Assembly (NCBI RefSeq): GCF_040066175.1
Contig: NZ_JBEAAM010000002.1
Location: 62,001 to 126,000 of the forward strand
Reading direction: 5' to 3'
DNA: 64,000 nt
Source of the DNA: Solimonas sp040066175
GTDB taxonomy: Bacteria > Pseudomonadota > Gammaproteobacteria > Nevskiales > Nevskiaceae
Shown: piece by piece, positions 56,223 through 64,000 of the stretch
Numbering within the stretch: position 1 is the first letter of the stretch
Layout of the letters: each line of letters opens with the position of its first letter
Position numbers and translations under genes: made by a program
Notes under the pieces: generated by a model
Seen by the model: the letters and a program-made list of their open reading frames with translations, nothing else
Told to the model about the DNA's origin: nothing
Database searches by the model: none

Positions 56223-57443
56223 ATGAAGTTCACATCGAAGCGGTGTGTCGTCGCCTGCTGTCTGGGTGCAGCTGCGCTGTGCGCGAGTCTCGGCGTGCGT
56301 GCGCAAGGGCTCTCCGGCTATGCCGGTGATCCCGAATCCGGCTCCCGATTGCGGACCTCCCTCGAAGTCGGCACGGACTACACGACCAACTTCTTCTACG
56401 CACGCAAGGCGGCGGAGGACAGCGGGTCCGGACTGATCGTGCGGCCCGAGCTTTCGCTGACGCGCAAGCTGTCGCGGTTCACGTTCAGCGCCGCGGCCAA
56501 TGCCGAGGCCGGCTGGTACGACCTGCCCGGCAACGCGGACGACTACTTCGACTCCGCCCTGAAACTCGGCAGCCGGTGGCAGTCCGCACCCCGCCATCAG
56601 TTCGACTTCGAAGCGCGTCTGCGCAACGGGCACAATCCGTTCGGCACCGAACGGACGGAGAACACGCCGCTCGAGGACCGCAAGATCGACACTTGGCGCG
56701 AGACGCAGACCGAGCTGCGCTATCTCGCCGGTCTGCCCAGCGACCGCCTGAATTTCGAACTCGGCCTGGGCGGACTCAACAAGGAGTACACCAACAACGA
56801 GGCCGTCACCCGGTTCCTCAGCCATGAGAAGACCAGCGCCTATCTGACGACTTACCTGAACATGACGACGAAGTCCTCGGTGTTCCTGGTCGTCGCCGGG
56901 CAGCGCACCTACTTCGAGGACGTCGCCCCCGGCGCCTTCGACCGTGGCGCGACCACGCTGCGCTACCTGCTCGGCGCCCGTTGGGCGGCGACGGCGAAAA
57001 CCTCCGGCGACTTCCGCGTCGGCTACGTGGACCGCAACCCGACGGATCCCAACCGCGACTCGTTCCAGCGTTTCGACTGGCTCGCCGAGCTGACGTGGGC
57101 GCCCCGGGCGGTGCGCAAGCTCCTGCTGCAGACCGGGCGCACCGCGCAGGAGAGCTTCCTCAACACAGTGGACTTCATCGACAACCGCTACGGCACCCTG
57201 ACGTGGAGCGAGCAGTGGACGCCGCTCATGCAGACACAGGCCACGGTCCGCTACATGACCTCGAGCTTCATCGGGTCGAGCCGTCAGGACGAATCGTGGG
57301 GCTACGGCCTGTCCGCCGAGTACCAGCTGACGCCGTACCTGGCGCTGCTGGGCCTCGCCAGCCACGGCCAGAGGGACTCGGAAGTGAACTTCGCCAACTA
57401 CGAACGTTTCTACGCATACCTCGGCGCGCGCTACGCGCGCTGA
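56223..57443 (+). CDS. Outer-membrane beta-barrel protein of the polysaccharide export system
   Basis: This 406-residue protein has a signal peptide (KRCVVACCLGAAALCASLG, cleavage probably after VRA at residue 27). It then shows alternating polar/hydrophobic strands rich in aromatic residues, with many R/E/D turn residues, as in the putative beta-barrel porin 2 (BBP2_2) family. The strand number could be about 18. It does not end in Phe or Trp (YLGARYAR), unusual for a barrel. Its position directly before a short Wza-like gene suggests that it is the outer-membrane pore of the exporter. Confidence 0.75.
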   Translation: MKFTSKRCVVACCLGAAALCASLGVRAQGLSGYAGDPESGSRLRTSLEVGTDYTTNFFYARKAAEDSGSGLIVRPELSLTRKLSRFTFSAAANAEAGWYDLPGNADDYFDSALKLGSRWQSAPRHQFDFEARLRNGHNPFGTERTENTPLEDRKIDTWRETQTELRYLAGLPSDRLNFELGLGGLNKEYTNNEAVTRFLSHEKTSAYLTTYLNMTTKSSVFLVVAGQRTYFEDVAPGAFDRGATTLRYLLGARWAATAKTSGDFRVGYVDRNPTDPNRDSFQRFDWLAELTWAPRAVRKLLLQTGRTAQESFLNTVDFIDNRYGTLTWSEQWTPLMQTQATVRYMTSSFIGSSRQDESWGYGLSAEYQLTPYLALLGLASHGQRDSEVNFANYERFYAYLGARYAR

Positions 57444-57467
57444 CTCGAACCTGGCCCCTTGTTGCTG

Positions 57468-58094
57468 ATGACTAGTTCCCTCCGAACGCTCGCCGGCCTC
57501 GTGCTCGCTGCGACCACTCTCTGCGCATGCTTTTCACCGGTACCGCAGCCGCAGGCCCGACCCCTGCCCGACAATCCGCGCGCACAGCCGGCCGCCACGC
57601 CGAAGACCGTCGTGCCGGCCAACCCGCTCGACGCCTCGGTGTACCGCCTCGACGGCGGCGATGTCGTGCGCATCGACGTGCTCGGCGAGCCGGAGCTGTC
57701 GCTGGACGCGCTGATCGATCCGTCCGGATTCATCAACTACCCGTTCCTCGGCAAGGTGCAGGCATCCGGGCTCACCGTGCGCCAGCTCGAGGGGAAAGTC
57801 CGCGACGGCCTGCGCAGCGGCTTTCTGGTGAACCCGGACGTGCGCGTCGCCCTGGCGCGCTATCGCCCGGTGTATATCGGCGGCCAGGTGCGGCAGCCGG
57901 GCGCCTATCCATACGCCCTCGATCTCAATGTCGAACGCGCCCTCACGCTGGCCGGCGGCCTGACCGCGTTCGCTTCGAGCAGCCGCATCTACATCCAGCG
58001 CCACTGGGCCGGCGAGCAGGGGCGGACACGCGCCGAGCTGCAATCGCCCGTCTATCCGGGCGATTACATCATCGTTGAAGAGCGGCTCTTTTGA
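57468..58094 (+). CDS. Short Wza-like polysaccharide export lipoprotein
   Basis: This 208-residue periplasmic export protein has a lipobox, TTLCAC, with the lipidated Cys at residue 21. The Poly_export domain begins at YRLDGGDVVRIDVLGEPELS, and a SLBB-like part follows (PVYIGGQVRQPGAYPYALD). It is much shorter than E. coli Wza (about 380 residues) and lacks the C-terminal amphipathic helix that forms the Wza outer-membrane pore. ATG 57468 is used. The stop overlaps the Wzc-type gene by 4 bases. Confidence 0.88.
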   Translation: MTSSLRTLAGLVLAATTLCACFSPVPQPQARPLPDNPRAQPAATPKTVVPANPLDASVYRLDGGDVVRIDVLGEPELSLDALIDPSGFINYPFLGKVQASGLTVRQLEGKVRDGLRSGFLVNPDVRVALARYRPVYIGGQVRQPGAYPYALDLNVERALTLAGGLTAFASSSRIYIQRHWAGEQGRTRAELQSPVYPGDYIIVEERLF

Positions 58095-60274
58095 ACGACA
58101 TGAAGCCAGAGATCGTCAACATCGGCGAGCCGAGCGCCGACCTCATCGATTTTCCCCAGCTGATCCGCGACTTCGCGCGCTACAAGTGGGGCATCCTCGG
58201 ACTGACGATCCTGAGCGCCGCCGCAGCGGCGCTCGTGACGTTTTCACTGCGGCCGATGTACACCGGCAAGGTGGCGCTGCTGGTCGAATCGCAGAACCAG
58301 CACGTCGCCACGCTGCGCGACGTGTACGACACCGAAATGCCGGAATTCGAGTTCCTCGGCGCGCAACTCGCGGTCCTGAAGTCGCGCGAACTGGCGCGCC
58401 GCGCGGTGGACCGGCTCGATCTGGTCAACAACCCGGAGTTCGCGCCGAAGGCCGGTCCGCTGCAATCCGTCGATCTGCGCCGCTATCTGCCGTTTCTGCC
58501 GGATCCCGCATCGTTCCTGGAACCGGTCCCCGAGGCGCAGCGGCGCGAGGAGGTCATCGACGATTTCCTGGAACGGCTGACGGTCGAGCCCTATGGCCGC
58601 ACGCGCGTCATCAACGTCCAGTTCGAGGCCTACTCGGCGGAACTGGCCGCGCAGGTGGCCAATACGCTCGCCGACCTGTTCATCGAAAGCGGGCTGGAAG
58701 CCCGACTCGAGGCCACGACCAAGGCGACGAGCTGGCTCACCGACAAGCTGGCCGAGATCCAGAAGAACCTGCAGACCGCCGAGGCCGAGCTGCAGCGTTT
58801 CCGGGAACAGGAGCAGCTGGTCAACGTCGGCGGCGCACGCAGCCTGACCGAGGAGGAGGTCTCGGACTACTCGAAACGCCTGCGCGAGGCGCAGCGCAAG
58901 CGCATCGAGCTGCAGAGCACCTATCAGAAGATCCGCGAGGCCGGCGCCGATCCGCAGCGGCTGCGCGACATCAGCACGCTGCTGATCGACCCGGTCGTGC
59001 AAAGGGCCAACAACAGCTATCTCGAAGCCCAGGAGGCGGTCAAGGCCCTCGAAGACCGCTACGGCCCCCGCCATCCGCAGATGACCACCGCGAAGGCGCG
59101 GCTCGCCACCGCCGAGGCGGCGCTCAACGAACAACTCAAAATCGCCGCGCGCGGCATCCGCGCGGAATACGAGATCGCGCTGGACAGCGAGCGTGCCGCC
59201 GCGCAGCAGCTGGAAGCCTCGCGCACGCAGATCCGGCAGCTCGACCGCAAGGACTACGAGCTGTCCGTGCTCCAGCGCAACGTGACCACGTACCGCGAGC
59301 TGTACAACACCTTCCTGGCGCGCTTCAAGGAGACCGACGTCGCCGGCAGCTATCAGGCCATTTCCGCGCGCGTCATCGACCCGGCGGTGGTGCCCTACGA
59401 ACCATCCTCGCCGCAGAAGAAGCGGATCATCCTGCTCGCCACGATCGGCGGATTCGCGCTGGGCATCGTTCTGGCCATCCTGCATCACCTGCTCAATGAC
59501 GGCGTGCGCAGCGCCGAAGAGCTCGAAGCCCTCGGCCAGATGCCGGTCCTCGGCGTCCTGCCGCTGGTGTCGGGACTGGCGGGTCGCAAGCAGAACCTGC
59601 CGAAGTACTTCATCGAGAAGGCCCACACCCCGTTTTCCGAGGGCATGCGCAGTACGTGCGCGGCGCTGCGGCTGAGCGACGCCGGCAGCCGCCTCAAGCG
59701 CATCGTCGTGTCGTCGTCCGTGCCGGCCGAAGGCAAGAGCAGCGTGTCCAGCGCGCTGGCGCTGACACTGGCGGCGACCGACAAGGTCGTGCTGGTCGAA
59801 ACCGACCTGCGCAAGCCGTCGCTGCGCAAGCTGTTCGGCCTGCCGGCCGACGCCAAGGGGCTGACCCACGCGCTGGACGGCGAGTGCCCGCTCGACGAGT
59901 GCCTGCACTGGCATGAACAGGGCTCGATCTGGATTCTGCCGGCCGGCAAGATCCCCAAGAACTCCACCGAGCTGCTGGCCTCGGCGCCCTTCGCGGAGCT
60001 GCTGGCCGAGCTCAACAAGCGCTTCACGCGCGTGGTGCTCGATTCGCCGCCGGTGCAGTCGGCCGCCGACGCCCTGGTGCTCGGCCGCCAGGCCGACGGG
60101 CTGCTGTTCGTCGTCAAGTCCGATGCGACGACGCGCCGCGCGGTGAAGAACTCGCTGAAGCAGCTGCGCCTCGCGTCGATCCCGGTGATCGGCCTGCTCG
60201 TCAACCAAGTGGACGTGCGGCGCAACAGCCACTACGCGGACTCGTACCACTACGTCTACGGGTACTACGGCTGA
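58091..60274 (+). CDS. wzc: Wzc-type chain-length regulator / tyrosine autokinase
   Basis: This 727-residue inner-membrane protein has two membrane helices at about 34-54 and 449-470 bracketing a periplasmic Wzz domain with long coiled coils. A cytoplasmic BY-kinase domain follows, with Walker A SSSVPAEGKSSVSSAL at about residue 541. Walker A' is VLVETDLRKPSL, with Glu-Thr-Asp where Asp-x-Asp is usual, and Walker B is VVLDSPP. The C-terminal tyrosine cluster YADSYHYVYGYYG is the autophosphorylation site. It controls polymer length and export. Confidence 0.93.
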   Translation: MNDMKPEIVNIGEPSADLIDFPQLIRDFARYKWGILGLTILSAAAAALVTFSLRPMYTGKVALLVESQNQHVATLRDVYDTEMPEFEFLGAQLAVLKSRELARRAVDRLDLVNNPEFAPKAGPLQSVDLRRYLPFLPDPASFLEPVPEAQRREEVIDDFLERLTVEPYGRTRVINVQFEAYSAELAAQVANTLADLFIESGLEARLEATTKATSWLTDKLAEIQKNLQTAEAELQRFREQEQLVNVGGARSLTEEEVSDYSKRLREAQRKRIELQSTYQKIREAGADPQRLRDISTLLIDPVVQRANNSYLEAQEAVKALEDRYGPRHPQMTTAKARLATAEAALNEQLKIAARGIRAEYEIALDSERAAAQQLEASRTQIRQLDRKDYELSVLQRNVTTYRELYNTFLARFKETDVAGSYQAISARVIDPAVVPYEPSSPQKKRIILLATIGGFALGIVLAILHHLLNDGVRSAEELEALGQMPVLGVLPLVSGLAGRKQNLPKYFIEKAHTPFSEGMRSTCAALRLSDAGSRLKRIVVSSSVPAEGKSSVSSALALTLAATDKVVLVETDLRKPSLRKLFGLPADAKGLTHALDGECPLDECLHWHEQGSIWILPAGKIPKNSTELLASAPFAELLAELNKRFTRVVLDSPPVQSAADALVLGRQADGLLFVVKSDATTRRAVKNSLKQLRLASIPVIGLLVNQVDVRRNSHYADSYHYVYGYYG

Positions 60275-60314
60275 GGCCGCGCATGTCCCGCTCCACCGGT
60301 CGGGGTTTCCGGCG

Positions 60315-61049
60315 TTGAGCGCACGACCCGGACCGCACCACGGGCCAGCCCGTGCCGCTCAGCGCCTGTTCGCCGCCGTCTGCGTCGCACCCGTGCTGCT
60401 GGTGGCGGCCGCCGGCAGCGTCGCATTCGTGTCCAGCCTGTACGCCAGCACCGCAGCGGATCTGGTGCGGCAGACGCAAGGCCGCAGCAGCGGCCGCGAC
60501 GCCGCCGCGATCGCGGTCCGACTCGCGCCGTGGCGCTCGGCGCATCATCGCTATCTGGCCCAGTCGCTCAGCGCCGACGCTGAGTGGACCCGGTCGATCG
60601 AGCACGGCGAACGCGCAGTGCAGACCAATCCGGCCGACGGTTATGCCTGGCTGTACCTCGCACGCCTGGCCGGCACGCAGCCGCCGCTCGGCGCGCGCGT
60701 GCGCCGGATGTACGAGATGGCGCTGACACGCACGCCGCACTCGCTGGCCGTGCACCGGGCCATTGCCTTCGACGGCGTGCAGCGCTGGCGCTTCGGCGAT
60801 CCGCCGCTGCGCGCCCTGTGGCGCGACAGCATGGCTTACACGCTGCAGCGAGATCGCGCGGCGTTCCTGTTCGAGATCGCGCGGCTGCGGCGCGACCAGA
60901 CTTGGTGCGCGGCCCAGCGCGGCCAGCTGCCGATCGACGAGTGGTGCGCCAACGTCGCGTACCTGCGCGCCGAGTGCGCCAAGCCCGCGCTGCCCGCCAA
61001 GTCCGAGGCCTGGTGCCGCGAACGTCACCTGCTGCCGCTGCGACGATGA
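60315..61049 (+). CDS. Membrane-anchored TPR-like protein
   Basis: This 244-residue protein has one N-terminal membrane segment (LFAAVCVAPVLLVAAAGSVA) followed by TPR-like helices (RYLAQSLSADAEWTRSIEHG, ERAVQTNPADGYAWLYLA). TTG at 60315 is the only start that keeps the membrane segment. It overlaps the stop of an 11-codon ORF (ATG 60282-TGA 60318), which could couple translation. Its function in the export locus is unknown. Such TPR proteins often scaffold polysaccharide synthases. Confidence 0.6.
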   Translation: MSARPGPHHGPARAAQRLFAAVCVAPVLLVAAAGSVAFVSSLYASTAADLVRQTQGRSSGRDAAAIAVRLAPWRSAHHRYLAQSLSADAEWTRSIEHGERAVQTNPADGYAWLYLARLAGTQPPLGARVRRMYEMALTRTPHSLAVHRAIAFDGVQRWRFGDPPLRALWRDSMAYTLQRDRAAFLFEIARLRRDQTWCAAQRGQLPIDEWCANVAYLRAECAKPALPAKSEAWCRERHLLPLRR

Positions 61050-62530
61050 CCCTGCCCCCGAAGCCGATGAGGTCGTGGTCCGACCGCGCGCTGTTCGCCG
61101 CGACCCTGGCGTTCCTGTTCTGGCTGCCGCTGCCCTGGGGCAGCCACCGTCCATGGGCAGCCGATCTGCTGGTCGCCGTCTCGGCCGGCCTGCTCGCGCT
61201 GCGCCTGGCGCTCGTCGCGGCAGGCCGCGCACCGGTGCCGCACGGGCTCGCGCGCCAGCTGGCGCTGCCGCTGCTGTGGTGGGTGCTGTGGCTGGCCTGG
61301 ATCGGCTTTCAGCTCTGGCCGATGGATGCGGCAGTCGTCGCGCGCTGGTCGCCGTCCAGCGCGCAGCTCTACGCCACGGCCGCGGAGCTGCTCGACACGC
61401 CGCCGCAGATGCGCCTGAGCATCGCGCCGTCGCAGACGGCCGACGCCTGGCTACTTTCCGCAGGTTACTGCTGCCTGTACGTGCTGATCGTGCTGTCGTG
61501 CTGCGGCGACCGCCGGCGCATGGGGCTGGTCCTGGGCGTCGTCGCGACCGCCGGCCTGTTCCAGGCACTGTACGGCAGCCTGATGACGCTCTCCGGCCTG
61601 GAGTGGGGCTTCTTCGAGGCCAAGCAGCACTACCGCCGCGTCGCCACCGGCACCTTCGTCAACCGCAACCATCTGGCCGGCTACCTGGAGCTCGCCGGCG
61701 CGGCCGCCCTGGGGCTGATCCTCGCCGATCTGGGGAGCAGCGGCGCGCAGCGCTCGCTGCGCCAGCGTGCGCTCGCCCTGATCGCGCTGCTGTTCAGCAC
61801 CAAGATGCGCGCACGCCTGGCGCTGATCGTCATGGCGATCGCCCTGGTCCTGACCCGCTCGCGCATGGGCAATGTCGCCTTCGTGTCCAGCCTGTGCCTG
61901 TGCGCCATGTTGTTCATCCTGCTGCGCCATCGCCGCTACGCGCTGCGCGCTTTCGCGCTGTTCGCCAGCATCGTCGCGATCGACATTCTCGTCGTCAGCA
62001 ACTGGTATGGCCTCGACCGCGTGATCCAGCGCCTCGAACAGACCGACCTGAGCAGCGATTCCCGCGCGGTGTTCCTGCGCCACGCCCCCCCCGCGATCGA
62101 TGCCTACTGGACCACGGGGGCCGGGCTGGGCACCTTCGCCGTGGCGTTCGCGCCATATCGCAGCGCCGAGCTGGACCCTTATTTCGATCATGCCCACAAC
62201 GACTACATCGAATTCCTGATCGAGACCGGGACCGTCGGCTGCGGACTCCTGGCCATCTTCGTCCTGGCCCATGCGCTGCACGCGCTGGCCATCCTGGTGC
62301 GGCGCCGGCGGCGCATGGCGGCGGCCGTCGCCTTCGCCGCGCTGATGGGCATGCTGGCGATCGCCATCCATTCCACCGCCGACTTCAACCTGCAGATCCC
62401 GGCCAATGCCGCCACCCTGCTCGTCCTGATGGCGCTTTCGGCGGGTTGCTCGTCGAGCTCGCGGAAGCGACGCCGGGCCGCGGAACCCGCGCCCCCGCCG
62501 GGCGCGACGACCGTGGCGGAAATGGCTTAA
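61046..62530 (+). CDS. Second O-antigen ligase/polymerase-like (Wzy_C) membrane protein
   Basis: This 494-residue protein has about twelve helices and a large periplasmic loop, with GTFVNRNHLAGYLELAGAAAL, and DHAHNDYIEFLIETGTVGC as the Wzy_C/ligase motif. An Arg/Lys-rich tail ends the protein. It is distinct from the 51509 gene. One of the two probably polymerises the repeat units and the other ligates or has a different acceptor. The ATG overlaps the TPR gene stop. Confidence 0.85.
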   Translation: MTLPPKPMRSWSDRALFAATLAFLFWLPLPWGSHRPWAADLLVAVSAGLLALRLALVAAGRAPVPHGLARQLALPLLWWVLWLAWIGFQLWPMDAAVVARWSPSSAQLYATAAELLDTPPQMRLSIAPSQTADAWLLSAGYCCLYVLIVLSCCGDRRRMGLVLGVVATAGLFQALYGSLMTLSGLEWGFFEAKQHYRRVATGTFVNRNHLAGYLELAGAAALGLILADLGSSGAQRSLRQRALALIALLFSTKMRARLALIVMAIALVLTRSRMGNVAFVSSLCLCAMLFILLRHRRYALRAFALFASIVAIDILVVSNWYGLDRVIQRLEQTDLSSDSRAVFLRHAPPAIDAYWTTGAGLGTFAVAFAPYRSAELDPYFDHAHNDYIEFLIETGTVGCGLLAIFVLAHALHALAILVRRRRRMAAAVAFAALMGMLAIAIHSTADFNLQIPANAATLLVLMALSAGCSSSSRKRRRAAEPAPPPGATTVAEMA

Positions 62531-62568
62531 ACTGGCCCGGCTTGGGTACCCATGGGCAGGGGGTCGCC

Positions 62569-63258
62569 ATGATGAAGCATCGAACGATCTTGGGCTGGGC
62601 GGGCGCGCTGCTGGCGCTCGGCGCGGGGACGGCGCTCGCCTTCACGGAAGCCGCCGGGCGCGTGACCCGGGTCATCGGCGCGGCCGAGGTACTCCGCGAC
62701 GGGCAGCATCTGCCGCTCGCCAAGGACGACGTCGTGCGTTCGGGCGACACGCTGCGCACCCCGGTCGATGGGCGCCTGCAGTGGTGGATGGAGGACGACG
62801 CCCTGCTGGTCATCGCCACGCGCTCACAGGCACAGGTCCGCAGCTTCGACCCTGCCGTCAGCGAGGCCCTGTTCCAGATCGAACGAGGTGGACTGCGCGT
62901 CATCGCCGGCGCCGTGCGCCCCAAGGTGCTGACCCCCAGGGCCACGGTCACCTCGGCGGACGCGGATTTTTCGACCGTCGTCTGCGACCAGCGTTGCGGT
63001 CCCGATCGGGGGCACGTCTATGTCGTGGTCAACGCGGGCGCCGCGCGGGTCAGCAACCCCGAGGGCAGCGTCGAAGCGCACGCCGGTCAGATCGTGCAGG
63101 TCGCCTCACCGCCGACCCTGGTCGCGAAGGCGAACGTATCGGCCGCGGTCCTGCAGATCGCTGCCGAACTGGTCATCGACGCCGGCGTGGATCCGCTGGT
63201 CCCGGACGTCCCGGTGCAACCGCTGCCGCCGGTGGATCTGCCGGGCAGTCCGTCGTAA
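62569..63258 (+). CDS. FecR-like exported protein
   Basis: This 229-residue protein has a signal peptide (LGWAGALLALGAGTALA, cleavage about residue 24) and a FecR-type domain (EAAGRVTRVIGAAEVLRDGQ, DVVRSGDTLRTPVDGRLQWW, then VLTPRATVTSADADFSTVV). Two ATGs lie at 62569 and 62572 after a GGGGG site. FecR domains in proteins lacking a TonB partner are common in exopolysaccharide loci, with unclear function. It ends 12 bases from the convergent parB gene. Confidence 0.75.
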   Translation: MMKHRTILGWAGALLALGAGTALAFTEAAGRVTRVIGAAEVLRDGQHLPLAKDDVVRSGDTLRTPVDGRLQWWMEDDALLVIATRSQAQVRSFDPAVSEALFQIERGGLRVIAGAVRPKVLTPRATVTSADADFSTVVCDQRCGPDRGHVYVVVNAGAARVSNPEGSVEAHAGQIVQVASPPTLVAKANVSAAVLQIAAELVIDAGVDPLVPDVPVQPLPPVDLPGSPS

Positions 63259-63270
63259 GCGCCCGGTCGC

Positions 63271-64000
63271 CTAGCCGAGGCGCCCGAGCAGTTTCTGCAG
63301 CTCCTCGGCGCTGCGGAACGACACCGTCAGCTTGCCGCGGCCGGACTCCGCCTGGTGCAGGCGCACCGGCAGGCCGATCCGCGCGCTGATCTCCTTCTCC
63401 AGGGCCGGTGCGCGCGGCTTGTTCGCCCGCGGTGCGGCCGGCCTGCCTTCGGCATGGACGAGGGCCTCGGTCTGACGCACCGACATCTGCTGCTCGGCGA
63501 CCAGCTTGGCCAGCGCGGACTGCCGCGGACCGTGGATGCCGAGCAGCACCTTGGCGTGACCCAGGCTCAGGCGGCCTTCGCGCACCAGCTTCTGTACGTC
63601 GGCATTGAGTTCGATCAGGCGCAGCAGATTGCTGATGTGCGCGCGCGAACGGCCGACGGCTTCCGCGGCCTTTTCGTGCGTCAGGCCGCAGTCCTCGATC
63701 AGCTTGTGCAAGGCTTCGGCTTCTTCGAGAGGGTTCAGGTCGGCGCGCTGGATGTTCTCGACCAGCGCCACCGCCATCGCGCCGCGCTCGTCGAGCGTGC
63801 GGACGACCACCGGCACGGTGTTGAGCCCGGCCAGCTTCGCCGCGCGCCAACGGCGCTCGCCGGCGACGATCTCGTACTTGTGGGCACCGGACGGCCGCGC
63901 GACGATCGGCTGCACCACGCCCTGCGACCGGATCGACTCCGCCAGGGCCTGCAGCGCCTCGTCATCGAAGTGCCGGCGCGGCTGGTGGCGGCCGGGATGC
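63271..64000 (-). CDS. parB: Chromosome-partitioning protein ParB (5' end outside window)
   Basis: About 243 C-terminal residues are visible on the minus strand. The N-terminal part runs HQPRRHFDDEALQALAES, then IRSQGVVQPIVARP and YEIVAGERRWRAAKLAG, the ParB/Spo0J nuclease-like CTP-binding fold. A helix-turn-helix follows (VGRSRAHISNLLRLIELN). ParB spreads from parS near the origin to segregate the chromosome, so the window lies near oriC. The start and parA are outside the window. Confidence 0.95.
   Translation of the reverse strand, partial: HPGRHQPRRHFDDEALQALAESIRSQGVVQPIVARPSGAHKYEIVAGERRWRAAKLAGLNTVPVVVRTLDERGAMAVALVENIQRADLNPLEEAEALHKLIEDCGLTHEKAAEAVGRSRAHISNLLRLIELNADVQKLVREGRLSLGHAKVLLGIHGPRQSALAKLVAEQQMSVRQTEALVHAEGRPAAPRANKPRAPALEKEISARIGLPVRLHQAESGRGKLTVSFRSAEELQKLLGRLG

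Overview
The window comes from a high-GC bacterial chromosome. Blocks I counted by hand are mostly 60-75% G+C. It is most likely a gammaproteobacterium: the ATP synthase genes run atpI-B-E-F-H-A-G-D-C and are followed by glmU and glmS, parB sits beyond the atpI side, and there are AcpH-type and FabR-like genes. A Nevskiales/Xanthomonadales-like lineage would fit, but that is a guess from gene order and family resemblance, not a proven assignment.

1-13.5 kb is an accessory defence-type island. Eight tightly packed plus-strand genes encode a DUF499 ATPase (5' end outside the window), a DUF3780 protein, an AlbA_2/HATPase regulator-like protein, a DUF1156 DNA methyltransferase, a small HEPN-like protein, a KGGVGR-type P-loop ATPase, a second P-loop protein and a phospholipase-D/SNF2-type helicase. 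This resembles the helicase-methyltransferase-ATPase (Hma-like) candidate defence systems, with extra ATPase modules. The island ends in a truncated IS21-family element next to the 3' end of a tRNA-Phe gene, a typical integration site.

13.5-27 kb is ordinary chromosome: tRNA-Phe with its promoter and terminator, a SnoaL-like/crotonase/AcpH group, an AhpD-like protein, rimO, a FabR-like TetR regulator divergent from a PF10118 hydrolase and a Baeyer-Villiger-type monooxygenase, an AEC transporter, a MntA/HepT toxin-antitoxin pair, glmS, an orphan xdhC-like gene and glmU. 27.2-34.3 kb is the full F1Fo ATP synthase operon on the minus strand, with a strong promoter upstream of atpI and a long hairpin between atpD and atpC.

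34.4-63.3 kb is a large polysaccharide locus, mostly on the plus strand, lying between atpI and parB, which are neighbours in many gammaproteobacteria. It carries three membrane acyltransferases, two sulfotransferases, three methyltransferases, eight recognisable glycosyltransferases plus one GT75/RGP-like protein, a Wzx-type flippase, two Wzy/WaaL-type membrane proteins, a Wzc-type tyrosine autokinase, a short Wza-like lipoprotein, an outer-membrane beta-barrel, a TPR-like protein and a FecR-like protein. Together they predict a Wzx/Wzy-exported exopolysaccharide decorated with acyl, methyl and sulfate groups. No priming phosphoglycosyltransferase is visible, so that step must be encoded elsewhere. 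The window ends inside parB.
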